The notes beneath the pieces are model-generated. The model worked only from the letters and a program-made list of their open reading frames with translations, was not told the origin of the DNA and made no database searches. Source: Bacteroidales bacterium (lineage in GTDB: Bacteria > Bacteroidota > Bacteroidia > Bacteroidales > Tenuifilaceae). Taken from it: DNA of 22,192 nucleotides. Positions 15,685 to 22,192 of the stretch are shown here, one piece after another; the stretch's first letter is position 1, and every line of letters starts with the position of its first letter. The DNA lies in contig JACJXD010000013.1 in assembly GCA_020636845.1 (NCBI GenBank), forward strand, positions 1 to 22,192. The letters are read 5' to 3'. The position numbers and the translations under genes were made by a program.

Positions 15685-16380
15685 TTAGCCCTCAATGTGT
15701 TTATTCGCCAAACAAAAGTCAAATCGATGTGCAAAGTGCTTAATTAAGTTTTGTTTTACCTCTTCGAAATTCTGCTCTTTCCCCAATTCAGCCTTCATGG
15801 ATGTAACTCCCTTATCCACAAAACCACATGGATTGATGTAGTTAAAGTAATCCAGGTTGGTGTTAACATTGAAAGCTAAACCGTGCATGGTTACAAAGCG
15901 GCTTGCACGAACGCCAATGGCGCAAATTTTACGTTCACGTCCCTTTATTCCGGCATCGAGCCAAACGCCCGTTGCACCTTCCAGCCTTCCGGCCGTTATA
16001 TTATAGTCGGCAAGACAGTCGATTATAACCTGCTCCAAATTTTCGATGTATTTTTTTAGCGTTAGCCCAAATACCTCCAAATCGAAAATAGGATAAGCGA
16101 CTATTTGTCCGGGACCGTGGTAGGTAATATCGCCTCCGCGGTTAATGTGGTAATACGTGGCGTTTATACGCCTGAGCATTTCCTCGGAAATTAGGAGATT
16201 CGCTTGCTCTCCACTTTTGCCTAAAGTGTAAACATGTGGATGTTCACAAAACAACAGGTAATTAAGTTCGTTATTACCCTTGATTTTTTGTGATGTTACC
16301 TCGTTAAATAATTCCTCCTGATAGTCCCATGCTTTCTTATAGTCAATTGTTCCAAGATCATGAAAAATGACGTTTTGCAT
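15685..16380 (-). CDS. lipB: Octanoyl-[acyl-carrier protein]-protein N-octanoyltransferase
   Basis: This enzyme moves the octanoyl chain from acyl carrier protein to lipoyl-domain lysines, the first step of lipoate assembly on 2-oxoacid dehydrogenases and GcvH. At 231 residues it shows the family signature RGGDITYHGPGQIVAYPIFD at 81-100, the GATGVWLD strand, catalytic Lys151 in RKICAIG, HGLAFNV at 166-172, and catalytic Cys185 in INPCGF. It is followed three bases later by recJ and preceded 41 bp upstream by lipA. Substrate and product genes of the pathway are therefore adjacent, as is common in bacteria. The gap before the ATG carries an A-rich purine run that can serve as the ribosome-binding region. 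Confidence 0.97.
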   Translation of the reverse strand: MQNVIFHDLGTIDYKKAWDYQEELFNEVTSQKIKGNNELNYLLFCEHPHVYTLGKSGEQANLLISEEMLRRINATYYHINRGGDITYHGPGQIVAYPIFDLEVFGLTLKKYIENLEQVIIDCLADYNITAGRLEGATGVWLDAGIKGRERKICAIGVRASRFVTMHGLAFNVNTNLDYFNYINPCGFVDKGVTSMKAELGKEQNFEEVKQNLIKHFAHRFDFCLANKHIEG

Positions 16381-16421
16381 TATATGTATTTTTTCTTTTT
16401 TTCATCTCCATGGATCAGGAT

Positions 16422-17294
16422 TTAGCAGTTTTTACAATGCTTTTTAAATAATTCCTGAGCCTTGTCGGCGTGATACGACGAACGTACCAAAGGTCCGCTT
16501 TCGGCGAAAACAAATCCTTTTTCAAGGGCTATTTTTCTGTACTCTTCAAACTCCTCGGGGGTAACATAACGTTGCACGGGAATGTTTTCGGGACGAGGTT
16601 GAAGATATTGCCCAATGGTTATCATTTTACATCCAACCGAAAGTAAATCGTCGAGGGTTTGAATAACTTCCTCTTTGGTTTCGCCTAAACCTAACATTAT
16701 TCCGGATTTTGCCTTAAAGCCTTTTTTCGAAACATATTCCAAAACGCTTAAACTTTTCCGATAGCTGGCTTTTGTCCGAACATCAGGAGTTAACCTTTCA
16801 ATAGTTTCCAAATTATGGCCAACCACATCGGGATTCGATTTAAGAAAAATATCGAGCAACTCCGTTTCTCCGTCAAAATCGGGGATAAGTACTTCGACAA
16901 TTGTTTCCGGATTATTTATTTTGATTGCTGTAATAGTATTGTACCAGTGTTGCGCGCCTTTATCGGGTAAATCGTCGCGATCTACCGAGGTAATAACACA
17001 ATACTTAAGACCCATTAATTGAACCGAATGTGAAATGTTTTCCGGTTCGTTGGCATCCGGAGGAAGTGGCCTTCCTGTTGCCGTTGCACAAAACTTACAG
17101 GACCTGGTACATATATCGCCTAAAATCATAAAAGTAGCAACTCCATTACCCCAACATTCAGCAATGTTCGGACACATTCCACTACTACAAATGGTATGCA
17201 AATGGTGTTTTTTTACAATACTGTTAACCTGTGCATACCCTTCCCCTCCGGGTAATTTGATTTTTAACCACGATGGCTTACGGAGTTCGCTCAT
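16422..17294 (-). CDS. lipA: Lipoyl synthase (radical SAM)
   Basis: This enzyme inserts two sulfur atoms into the protein-bound octanoyl chain made by LipB, giving lipoate. It is a radical S-adenosylmethionine enzyme with two 4Fe-4S clusters. The auxiliary cluster ligands are Cys36, Cys41 and Cys47 (CSSGMCPNIAEC). The radical SAM cluster ligands are Cys62, Cys66 and Cys69 (CTRSCKFC). The serine ligand motif RSSYHAD is near the C-terminus. Its 290 residues are a normal length, ending in a cysteine-containing tail (KKHCKNC). It heads the lipA-lipB-recJ operon. A TACTTTTG box, matching the -7 consensus on the minus strand, lies at 17310-17317, but no TTG is seen at the right distance upstream. 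Confidence 0.98.
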   Translation of the reverse strand: MSELRKPSWLKIKLPGGEGYAQVNSIVKKHHLHTICSSGMCPNIAECWGNGVATFMILGDICTRSCKFCATATGRPLPPDANEPENISHSVQLMGLKYCVITSVDRDDLPDKGAQHWYNTITAIKINNPETIVEVLIPDFDGETELLDIFLKSNPDVVGHNLETIERLTPDVRTKASYRKSLSVLEYVSKKGFKAKSGIMLGLGETKEEVIQTLDDLLSVGCKMITIGQYLQPRPENIPVQRYVTPEEFEEYRKIALEKGFVFAESGPLVRSSYHADKAQELFKKHCKNC

Positions 17295-17309
17295 TAGAAA
17301 AACTTTTTA

Positions 17310-17317
17310 CAAAAGTA
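17310..17317 (-). promoter_or_regulatory. Possible -7 box upstream of lipA
   Basis: On the minus strand this reads TACTTTTG, a match to TAnnTTTG, 15 bases before the lipA ATG. The nearest TTG upstream (17351-17353) is too far away to be a normal -33 element, and the leader would be very short. This is a motif match only. Confidence 0.28.
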
Positions 17318-17457
17318 ACTAAAAAAAATGCTTTTTATGAATTAAATGTACAAGATGTTGGTATGGGGTTATGTCGTTTGTATAAACAGATTAAAGAAAT
17401 TGCCGGTTTAAAAGAATATTTATGTTAATTTAAACTTATTTCTAAACAGGTGATGTT

Positions 17458-18090
17458 TTATTCGTTACCAAGACAGAATATCTCGGAATCTCCGGTTTGG
17501 CGATATATTAACATTCCTATAACTGTAAGATTAACCAATGTTTGTTCCGCTTCGGCATACGAGAGAAATCCAAGGCGGCTAAACTGTTCAACGGTTATGG
17601 ATTCTTTCTGGCGTAAGTAAGCCATTAATTTTTGCTCGGAATCGCTCAGGTTTAGACTTATTGATTTTCGGTGTCGTTCCGCCTTCCAAATTTTTACCTG
17701 AATTGCCGATGCAATAACGTTTTCGTCAGCAACCCTGATATATGCCTTAAACTTTCCGTTTTTATCGGGAGCCTTATGCGGCCTTTTTTTCGATAGCTCT
17801 ATTTTTACCTCTAAAACGGTTTTACCGTCAACATTCCACTTTACAACTTCAAATGGAACTTCCGGTTTACAGTAGAGTTGCGATGCTGCCTCTACCATAT
17901 AAAACTCCTCGTCGGAGTTAACTCCGGCTATATTTCCATTATCCTTTACTCCGATTAGCAAAGTTCCACCGGCCGTATTGGCAAAAGCAACCAACGATCG
18001 GGCAATTTTGCGAGAATCGGTAATGGAGTGCTTAAAATCGAGAGTAAGGTGTTCGCCTTGACTTATAAGATTTGCAATATACTTGCTCAC
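17458..18090 (-). CDS. AlbA_2 (Schlafen-type) domain protein with C-terminal winged helix
   Basis: This 210-residue protein has an AlbA_2 domain (PF04326, formerly divergent AAA-4) at about 8-125. It shows the N-terminal LTLDFKHS strand (15-22), the signature SLVAFANTAGGTLLIGVKDN (32-51) followed by GNIAGV, and a late YIRVADEN strand (117-124). Residues about 148-208 look like a winged helix-turn-helix (SDSEQKLMAYLR, VEQFSRLGFLSYAEAEQTLV). Family members include transcriptional regulators and Schlafen-type RNases, so DNA or nucleic-acid binding is likely but the function is unknown. It starts at GTG: the frame upstream runs open to the ubiX stop without an ATG. It lies 27 bp behind ubiX and in the same frame. 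Confidence 0.82.
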   Translation of the reverse strand: MSKYIANLISQGEHLTLDFKHSITDSRKIARSLVAFANTAGGTLLIGVKDNGNIAGVNSDEEFYMVEAASQLYCKPEVPFEVVKWNVDGKTVLEVKIELSKKRPHKAPDKNGKFKAYIRVADENVIASAIQVKIWKAERHRKSISLNLSDSEQKLMAYLRQKESITVEQFSRLGFLSYAEAEQTLVNLTVIGMLIYRQTGDSEIFCLGNE

Positions 18091-18117
18091 ATCATTAAAC
18101 TTTGCACAAAGATAATC

Positions 18118-18693
18118 TTAATCCGAATAGCCCCAACGGTAATGATCGGTAGTAAATCCGGCAATGTCCATAATTCTGTGTACAACGGTTAAGGCAAGTT
18201 GTTCGATACTTTTGGGCAAACTGTAAAACGACGGGGATGCAGGAATAATAATTCCTCCGGCTAAAGTAACGGTACGCATATTTTCGATATGAATCAAGTT
18301 TAGCGGAAGTTCCCGGGGTACTAAAATCAGCTGACGGCGTTCTTTTAATATAACATCGGCAGCGCGTTCAATAAGGTCGGAGCTGATTCCGGAGGCTATT
18401 CTCCCTAGAGTTCCCATTGTACAGGGAATTACTATCATGGTATCGTACAGGCTGGAACCGGATGCAACAGGGGCGAACATATCGTTGTTCCGATAAACCT
18501 TAACCGGAAATTCAAATTCGGGAATTGTTTCTAATTCGTACTCCCAAACCTTTTGTCCGTTCTCCGAAAAAATAAGCGCTATTTCCGATATGCTATCCGA
18601 TAGTTTATATAGTTCTTCAATAAGTAGCTTTGCGTATATACTTCCGCTTGCTCCTGTAACCGAGACAATGATTTTGCGTTTTTTAGGCTGCAT
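18118..18693 (-). CDS. ubiX: Flavin prenyltransferase UbiX
   Basis: This enzyme joins a dimethylallyl group to FMN, making the prenylated flavin cofactor used by UbiD-type decarboxylases, for example in quinone synthesis. Counting from the ATG start it has 191 residues. It shows the FMN phosphate loop TGASGSIYAK near the N-terminus, APVASGS, the PCTMGTLGRIASGISSDLIE region, KERRQLILVPRE with prenyl-phosphate-binding basic residues, and the late PSFYSLPKSIEQL. An in-frame TTG seven codons upstream (18714) could extend it, but the ATG at 18693 places the first strand where family members start. No ubiD is present in the window. It is followed by the AlbA_2 gene. Confidence 0.95.
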   Translation of the reverse strand: MQPKKRKIIVSVTGASGSIYAKLLIEELYKLSDSISEIALIFSENGQKVWEYELETIPEFEFPVKVYRNNDMFAPVASGSSLYDTMIVIPCTMGTLGRIASGISSDLIERAADVILKERRQLILVPRELPLNLIHIENMRTVTLAGGIIIPASPSFYSLPKSIEQLALTVVHRIMDIAGFTTDHYRWGYSD

Positions 18694-18780
18694 TTGCGTT
18701 TTATTTATAAACAAGCAATAAAGTTAACTGTTTGCATCCTTTTCATGCAAAATAACTAGTAAAAAACTCGAATGAGGGGT

Positions 18781-18809
18781 TATCAAAATTGATTATTTAA
18801 AGTTTGATA
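18781..18809. repeat. Inverted repeat in the ubiX-nadB intergenic region
   Basis: TATCAAA (18781-18787) and TTTGATA (18803-18809) are perfect 7-bp inverted copies separated by 15 bases, about 90 bp upstream of ubiX. They could be an operator for ubiX or chance pairing in AT-rich DNA. No clean promoter box is seen beside them. Confidence 0.25.
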
Positions 18810-18867
18810 TAATATACAAACTTAAATATTACATAAAGAAAATTTATCGGCTTTGCACGAAATAAAA

Positions 18868-18891
18868 AACTTTCTGCAAACGCAGAAAGTT
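18868..18891 (-). terminator. Intrinsic terminator of the PHP-nadB transcript
   Basis: A perfect 10-bp stem pairs 18868-18877 (AACTTTCTGC) with 18882-18891 (GCAGAAAGTT) around a 4-base loop. Read on the minus strand it follows the nadB stop by about 30 bases and runs directly into a T-rich tract (TTTTTTATT). This is a textbook intrinsic terminator placed between nadB and the ubiX promoter region. Confidence 0.88.
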
Positions 18892-18921
18892 AATGGCCAA
18901 ATAAGAGATTTTACTTTTCTA

Positions 18922-20502
18922 CTAAAACTCCTGTCCCTTTTGTCTGGGAAAATCTATAGAGTAATGAAGACCTCGACTTTCCTTCAAACTTTGAGCATCC
19001 TTAATAATCAAATATCCAACATTAATTAAGTTCCGTAACTCACAAAGTTTCTGGGTAAGAATTGAAGATTTATATAATTCCTCGTTTTCGCGATACAAAA
19101 TTTCCAAGCGTGTTAAAGCTCTTTCAAGACGTAAATTCGAGCGAACAATTCCAACGTAATTGCTCATAATCTGCTGCATTTCCTTATAACTTTGTGTTAT
19201 AAGAATCATTTCCTCGTTGTGCGAAGTTCCCTCGTAATCCCATTCCGGTATTGTTGTATTAAGTTCGATTTTATCGATATTGCTAAGCGAATGGCGTGCA
19301 GCCCTATCGGCATAAACAATAGCCTCTATTAAAGAGTTCGAGGCAAGTCGGTTTGCTCCGTGTAGCCCAGTAGAAGAACATTCGCCAATAGCATACAAGT
19401 GCTTAATGGTGGACTGCCCATCCATATTCACCTTAATTCCTCCACATAGGTAATGTGCAGCAGGAACAACAGGTATGAAATCTTTTGTAATATCGATTCC
19501 CAGCGACAAACACTTTTGATAAATGTTTGGAAAGTGGTTTACAATCTCGTCGGGATCTTTAAACGTTACATCTAGGTAAACATACTCATCGCCGCTAAGT
19601 TTCATTTCATTGTCAATGGCACGAGCAACAATATCTCTTGGAGCAAGCGATCCGCGAGGATCGTACTTATACATAAACTCTTTTCCCTTGGTAGTTTTAA
19701 GTATTGCACCAAACCCCCGCATGGCTTCGGTAATTAAAAACGAAGGTCTCTCGTGTGGATTATAAAGCGAAGTGGGATGAAACTGAACATAGGCCATATT
19801 TTCCACTTCTCCCTTTGCCCTGTAAACCATGGCAATACCATCGCCGGTAGCTACAACAGGATTGGTAGTGCTATTGTAAATATTTCCTGTTCCACCGGTG
19901 GCCATAACAACTACCTTGCTCAAGAAAGTATGTACTTCCTGCGTTTTAAGGTTTAAAACATAGGCTCCAAAAACGGTAATGTTTTCATCGCCTCTATGCA
20001 CTTTAACGCCTAGGTGATGCTGGGTTATCAACTCAACGGCAAAATAATCCTCGAAAATTTGAATATTCTTATGCTGGCGAACTTTCTCGCTGAGTGCCCG
20101 TTGTACTTCATATCCCGTATTATCCTTATGGTGCAAAATTCGATATTCCGAATGTCCTCCTTCACGAGCCAAATCGTATTGTCCGTTAGGTTTTCTATCG
20201 AACTTAACCCCCCATTGTATTAGCTGTTTAATCTGGTTTGGAGCTTCGTTCACAACCATTCGAACAACCTCCTCGTTACACATACCATCGCCACAGATTA
20301 GTGTATCGGCAACATGTTTCTCTGGGTTGTCAGGACTGTAAGTTACTGCTGCAATACCACCTTGTGCGTAAGATGTATTTGTATCGTTTAATCCGGCCTT
20401 TGTAATAAGTACCACTTTACCATAATCGGCAACCTTTAGGGCATAACTTAGTCCGCCTATCCCGGAGCCAATTACCAAAAAATCGCAATGGAAAGTTCCC
20501 AT
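18922..20502 (-). CDS. nadB: L-aspartate oxidase
   Basis: This FAD enzyme oxidises L-aspartate to iminoaspartate, the first step of de novo NAD synthesis, and can use oxygen or fumarate as electron acceptor. Its 526 residues show the FAD dinucleotide fold VIGSGIGGLS at 10-19, NTSYAQGGIAAV at 42-53, REGGHSEYRILHHKD at 113-127, and YVQFHPT at 238-244. They also carry Arg289 in SLAPRD and His350 in AAHYLCGGI, matching the known substrate-binding Arg and His, and the second FAD segment GECSSTGLHGANRLASNSL at 373-391. A helical C-terminal domain completes the protein. The partner genes nadA and nadC are not in the window. It follows the PHP phosphatase gene after 52 bp and ends at a strong terminator. 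Confidence 0.97.
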   Translation of the reverse strand: MGTFHCDFLVIGSGIGGLSYALKVADYGKVVLITKAGLNDTNTSYAQGGIAAVTYSPDNPEKHVADTLICGDGMCNEEVVRMVVNEAPNQIKQLIQWGVKFDRKPNGQYDLAREGGHSEYRILHHKDNTGYEVQRALSEKVRQHKNIQIFEDYFAVELITQHHLGVKVHRGDENITVFGAYVLNLKTQEVHTFLSKVVVMATGGTGNIYNSTTNPVVATGDGIAMVYRAKGEVENMAYVQFHPTSLYNPHERPSFLITEAMRGFGAILKTTKGKEFMYKYDPRGSLAPRDIVARAIDNEMKLSGDEYVYLDVTFKDPDEIVNHFPNIYQKCLSLGIDITKDFIPVVPAAHYLCGGIKVNMDGQSTIKHLYAIGECSSTGLHGANRLASNSLIEAIVYADRAARHSLSNIDKIELNTTIPEWDYEGTSHNEEMILITQSYKEMQQIMSNYVGIVRSNLRLERALTRLEILYRENEELYKSSILTQKLCELRNLINVGYLIIKDAQSLKESRGLHYSIDFPRQKGQEF

Positions 20503-20554
20503 GGTTATTTCATTTAATGGGTCAAAACTAGAAATAATAACCGTAAAGCGGTTC

Positions 20555-21328
20555 CTAAATTGTAAGATAATCGCGTTTACGCCCTGAAAATAACGTTAAC
20601 TTACTGAATCCTATTAACTTTAAGACATTAACGGCTTCGTCAAAATACTCGCCGATGTTTTGTTCAACATGGGCATCGGAACCCAACGTTACCGGAACTT
20701 TATAATGATAAAGGTATTCTAAAAAATCGACTGAAGGATAAAACTCAGCGCACGGCTTATTTTTTCCACTTGTATTATACTCCACCACAACACCGTAATC
20801 GCTCATAATTTTTGCCGTTTCCTTGTATATTTTATCCAACTTAATGCTTGGCTTGTATCCAAACTTTTTAGCCAAATCGCAATGACCAATAATATCGAAC
20901 AATCCTGTTTTTACCGATTTTTGTACCAATTCGAAATACTTCCTATAAAACCAATCTAAATCTATAGCATCGTAAGGACGAATGTCCGAATCGAAATTCC
21001 AGTCATCTATAAAATGAACCGAGCCTATGCAGTAATCAAGAGGAATTGTTTTAAGTAAGGCTTTTATATTCTTTTCCTTATCAGGAAAATAATCCATTTC
21101 GATTCCCAATCGCACCTTTACCATTTGCGATTTCCGCTGTAACTTTTCGATATTGCTAACCATTTGTGGAATTTTAGCCAAGTCCATAGCCCAGCCAATA
21201 GGATAAAGACAAATGTGATCGGTAAATCCAATTTCCAGCATGTTTTTAAACTCGGCCGATTCCAGCATATCCTCATGGGAATCCCTTCCGTCGGAAAAAT
21301 TAGTATGCATGTGGTAGTCGGGAAACAT
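20555..21328 (-). CDS. PHP-family phosphoesterase, histidinol-phosphatase-like
   Basis: This 257-residue metal-dependent phosphoesterase of the PHP superfamily is closest in layout to HisJ/HisK histidinol-phosphatases, which make histidinol in histidine synthesis. The usual multi-metal ligand set is present: His6 and His8 in YHMHTNFSDG, Asp37 and His38 in FTDHICLYP, Glu77 in GIEMDY, His105 in GSVHFID, His149 in IGHCD, and Asp218 and His220 in GSDAH. No other histidine-pathway gene lies nearby, so the true substrate is uncertain; other PHP phosphatases look alike. It is transcribed first in a probable two-gene unit with nadB and diverges from the LysO genes across 97 bp. Confidence 0.85.
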   Translation of the reverse strand: MFPDYHMHTNFSDGRDSHEDMLESAEFKNMLEIGFTDHICLYPIGWAMDLAKIPQMVSNIEKLQRKSQMVKVRLGIEMDYFPDKEKNIKALLKTIPLDYCIGSVHFIDDWNFDSDIRPYDAIDLDWFYRKYFELVQKSVKTGLFDIIGHCDLAKKFGYKPSIKLDKIYKETAKIMSDYGVVVEYNTSGKNKPCAEFYPSVDFLEYLYHYKVPVTLGSDAHVEQNIGEYFDEAVNVLKLIGFSKLTLFSGRKRDYLTI

Positions 21329-21385
21329 AGAATTGCTTACTTATTCGCTCACTAAAGTTAGTAAATATTAAACATAATTATCTTT

Positions 21386-21402
21386 AATAGGTTTTACCTA
21401 TT
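21386..21402. promoter_or_regulatory. AATAGGT/ACCTATT inverted repeat upstream of lysO
   Basis: AATAGGT (21386-21392) and ACCTATT (21396-21402) form a perfect 7-bp inverted repeat around TTT, 23 bases before the GTG start of the first LysO gene. The size and placement suit a regulator-binding site or a small leader hairpin. A lysine riboswitch would not fit in this 97-bp gap. A weaker ACTAA/TTAGT repeat lies at 21351-21362. Confidence 0.4.
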
Positions 21403-21425
21403 TACATATATTTACACAAAAAATT

Positions 21426-21710
21426 GTGATTACTGTAGTATTAATAATGACAGCCGGAATTATTGCCGGCATTCTGGTTCGTGGTTTTCCTAAATTAATA
21501 AAGGCTAACGAACGCCTTACCATGTGGGCAATTTACGCTTTGTTGTTTGTTATGGGTTTAGAAATTGGAACTAACAACGAAATTTTATCGTCGTTACACA
21601 CACTAGGTGTCAAAGCACTTATTATAGCCATTGCGGGTGTTTTAGGTAGTGTTATTACCGCATATTTTACCTATCGTATCTTCTTTAAAAACAAGAACAA
21701 TGCGGAGTAG
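21426..21710 (+). CDS. lysO: LysO family transporter, small N-terminal subunit/domain
   Basis: This 94-residue membrane protein corresponds to the N-terminal part of LysO (YbjE, DUF340), the L-lysine exporter that in E. coli is a single polypeptide of about 300 residues. Three hydrophobic segments are seen at about 2-18, 33-48 and 61-84, with the motif YALLFVMGLEIGTN at 37-50. The start is GTG. The only nearby ATG (residue 8) would cut into the first membrane segment. It overlaps the second LysO gene by 11 bases in another frame, so the two are translationally coupled. Two-gene LysO arrangements are common outside the Proteobacteria, so this looks like a natural split. Its whole length aligns with the first 88 or so residues of the second gene product. 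Confidence 0.85.
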   Translation: MITVVLIMTAGIIAGILVRGFPKLIKANERLTMWAIYALLFVMGLEIGTNNEILSSLHTLGVKALIIAIAGVLGSVITAYFTYRIFFKNKNNAE

Positions 21711-22192
21711 CCTTACAATTTTAGCCTTTTTTGCCTTAGGGGTTATTGTTGGAAAATTTCATTTTATTCCATTGGAATATGTGCCGGAAAATTTAAGTCA
21801 TTACACTCTTTATGCGCTAATGTTCATTGTGGGCATAGGAATAGGTTCCGATTCCCATGCATTAAAGGCGCTTCGGAAAATCAACTTTAAAATTTTACTT
21901 ATACCGCTAACAACCATTGTAGGCACAGCGTTAGGAATGGTAATAGTTTCCTTTTTACTAAAAGGAATTTCGCTGAAAGAAACTATGGCTGTTGGTGCAG
22001 GATACGGCTATTACAGTCTTTCGAGTATTATAATAAAAGAAATGCACAGCGAATGGCTTGGAGTAATTGCGTTACTCGCCAATGTTATCCGCGAAATTGT
22101 TACCCTTGTTCTAGCACCAATCTTTGCCATTTATTTTGGAAAAATTGCACCGATTTGTTCCGGTGGAGCAACCAGCATGGATACAACGCTTC
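21700..22192 (+). CDS. lysO: LysO family lysine exporter, C-terminal subunit (3' end missing)
   Basis: This frame is open from the ATG at 21700 to the end of the window (164 codons and one base). It encodes the main transport part of LysO. Visible are three membrane segments with YALMFIVGIGIGSDSHALKA near 38-57. The conserved GAGYGYYSLSSIIIKE (99-114), ALLANVIREIVTLVLAP (124-140) and APICSGGATSMDTTL (150-164) follow; these are DUF340 hallmarks. The ATG lies inside the end of the upstream LysO gene (overlap 11 bases), typical of coupled subunits. It should continue for a few tens of residues beyond the window. Lysine export is the known role of the E. coli homologue. Confidence 0.88.
   Translation, partial: MRSSLTILAFFALGVIVGKFHFIPLEYVPENLSHYTLYALMFIVGIGIGSDSHALKALRKINFKILLIPLTTIVGTALGMVIVSFLLKGISLKETMAVGAGYGYYSLSSIIIKEMHSEWLGVIALLANVIREIVTLVLAPIFAIYFGKIAPICSGGATSMDTTL

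Noticed and set aside
16320..16410. Tiny upstream frame (about 17 codons) overlapping the lipB start on the minus strand
   Set aside because: It is in another frame, lysine-rich through an A-run, and more simply explained by the A-rich ribosome-binding region.
17406..17435. GTTTAAA/TTTAAAC inverted repeat as a terminator behind the AlbA_2 gene
   Set aside because: The stem is only 7 AT-rich pairs with a 16-base loop, and no T-tract follows on the minus strand.
18694..18714. TTG start extending UbiX by seven residues
   Set aside because: An ATG at 18693 fits the family start better; the extension shows no conserved sequence.
21426..21710. LysO as a frameshifted pseudogene
   Set aside because: Both parts have good starts and intact motifs, and two-gene LysO arrangements are common. 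The 11-base overlap fits translational coupling.

Overview
The window is about 22 kb of low-GC chromosomal DNA from a member of the Bacteroidota, most likely a Bacteroidales/Marinilabiliales-type organism. Two proteins end in type IX secretion (T9SS) sorting domains. There is a large DUF2723 membrane protein and a Bacteroidota-style atpD-atpC pair with a very short epsilon subunit. Ribosome-binding sites are weak and A-rich, and there are several matches to the Bacteroidota -7 promoter box TAnnTTTG. Superoxide dismutase, L-aspartate oxidase and lipoate synthesis suggest a lifestyle that meets some oxygen. I see no mobile element, phage, CRISPR array, rRNA or tRNA.

Layout. (1) 2-541, plus: the 3' part of a Mn-type superoxide dismutase, ended by a hairpin terminator that overlaps its last codons. 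(2) 569-7164, minus: a probable transcript reading from an eIF1/SUI1-like factor (yciH), through a secreted T9SS endonuclease/exonuclease/phosphatase, a 953-residue metalloprotease-like/propeller/beta-barrel protein and 5-formyltetrahydrofolate cyclo-ligase, to a secreted T9SS endonuclease I. (3) 7165-7515: a divergent intergenic region with promoter-like boxes and small inverted repeats. (4) 7516-13961, plus: the DUF2723 glycosyltransferase-like protein, atpD, atpC, a secreted alpha/beta hydrolase directly behind atpC, and gpmA. (5) 13966-21328, minus: three units, lipA-lipB-recJ, ubiX plus an AlbA_2-domain gene, and a PHP phosphatase plus nadB, the last ended by a strong intrinsic terminator. 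(6) From 21426, plus: a two-gene LysO lysine exporter. Its small first gene aligns with the start of the second, which runs off the window.

How the genes fit together. Most are core metabolism: ATP synthesis, glycolysis, lipoate, NAD, folate repair, flavin prenylation and DNA repair. Accessory interest lies in the two secreted nucleases next to a predicted outer-membrane protease-like protein, the secreted hydrolase joined to atpDC, the AlbA_2 gene behind ubiX, and the LysO pair. No obvious new defence or mobile system is visible. The best candidates for under-described biology are the 953-residue tripartite protein, the LysO duplication, and the base-composition island inside the endonuclease I gene.
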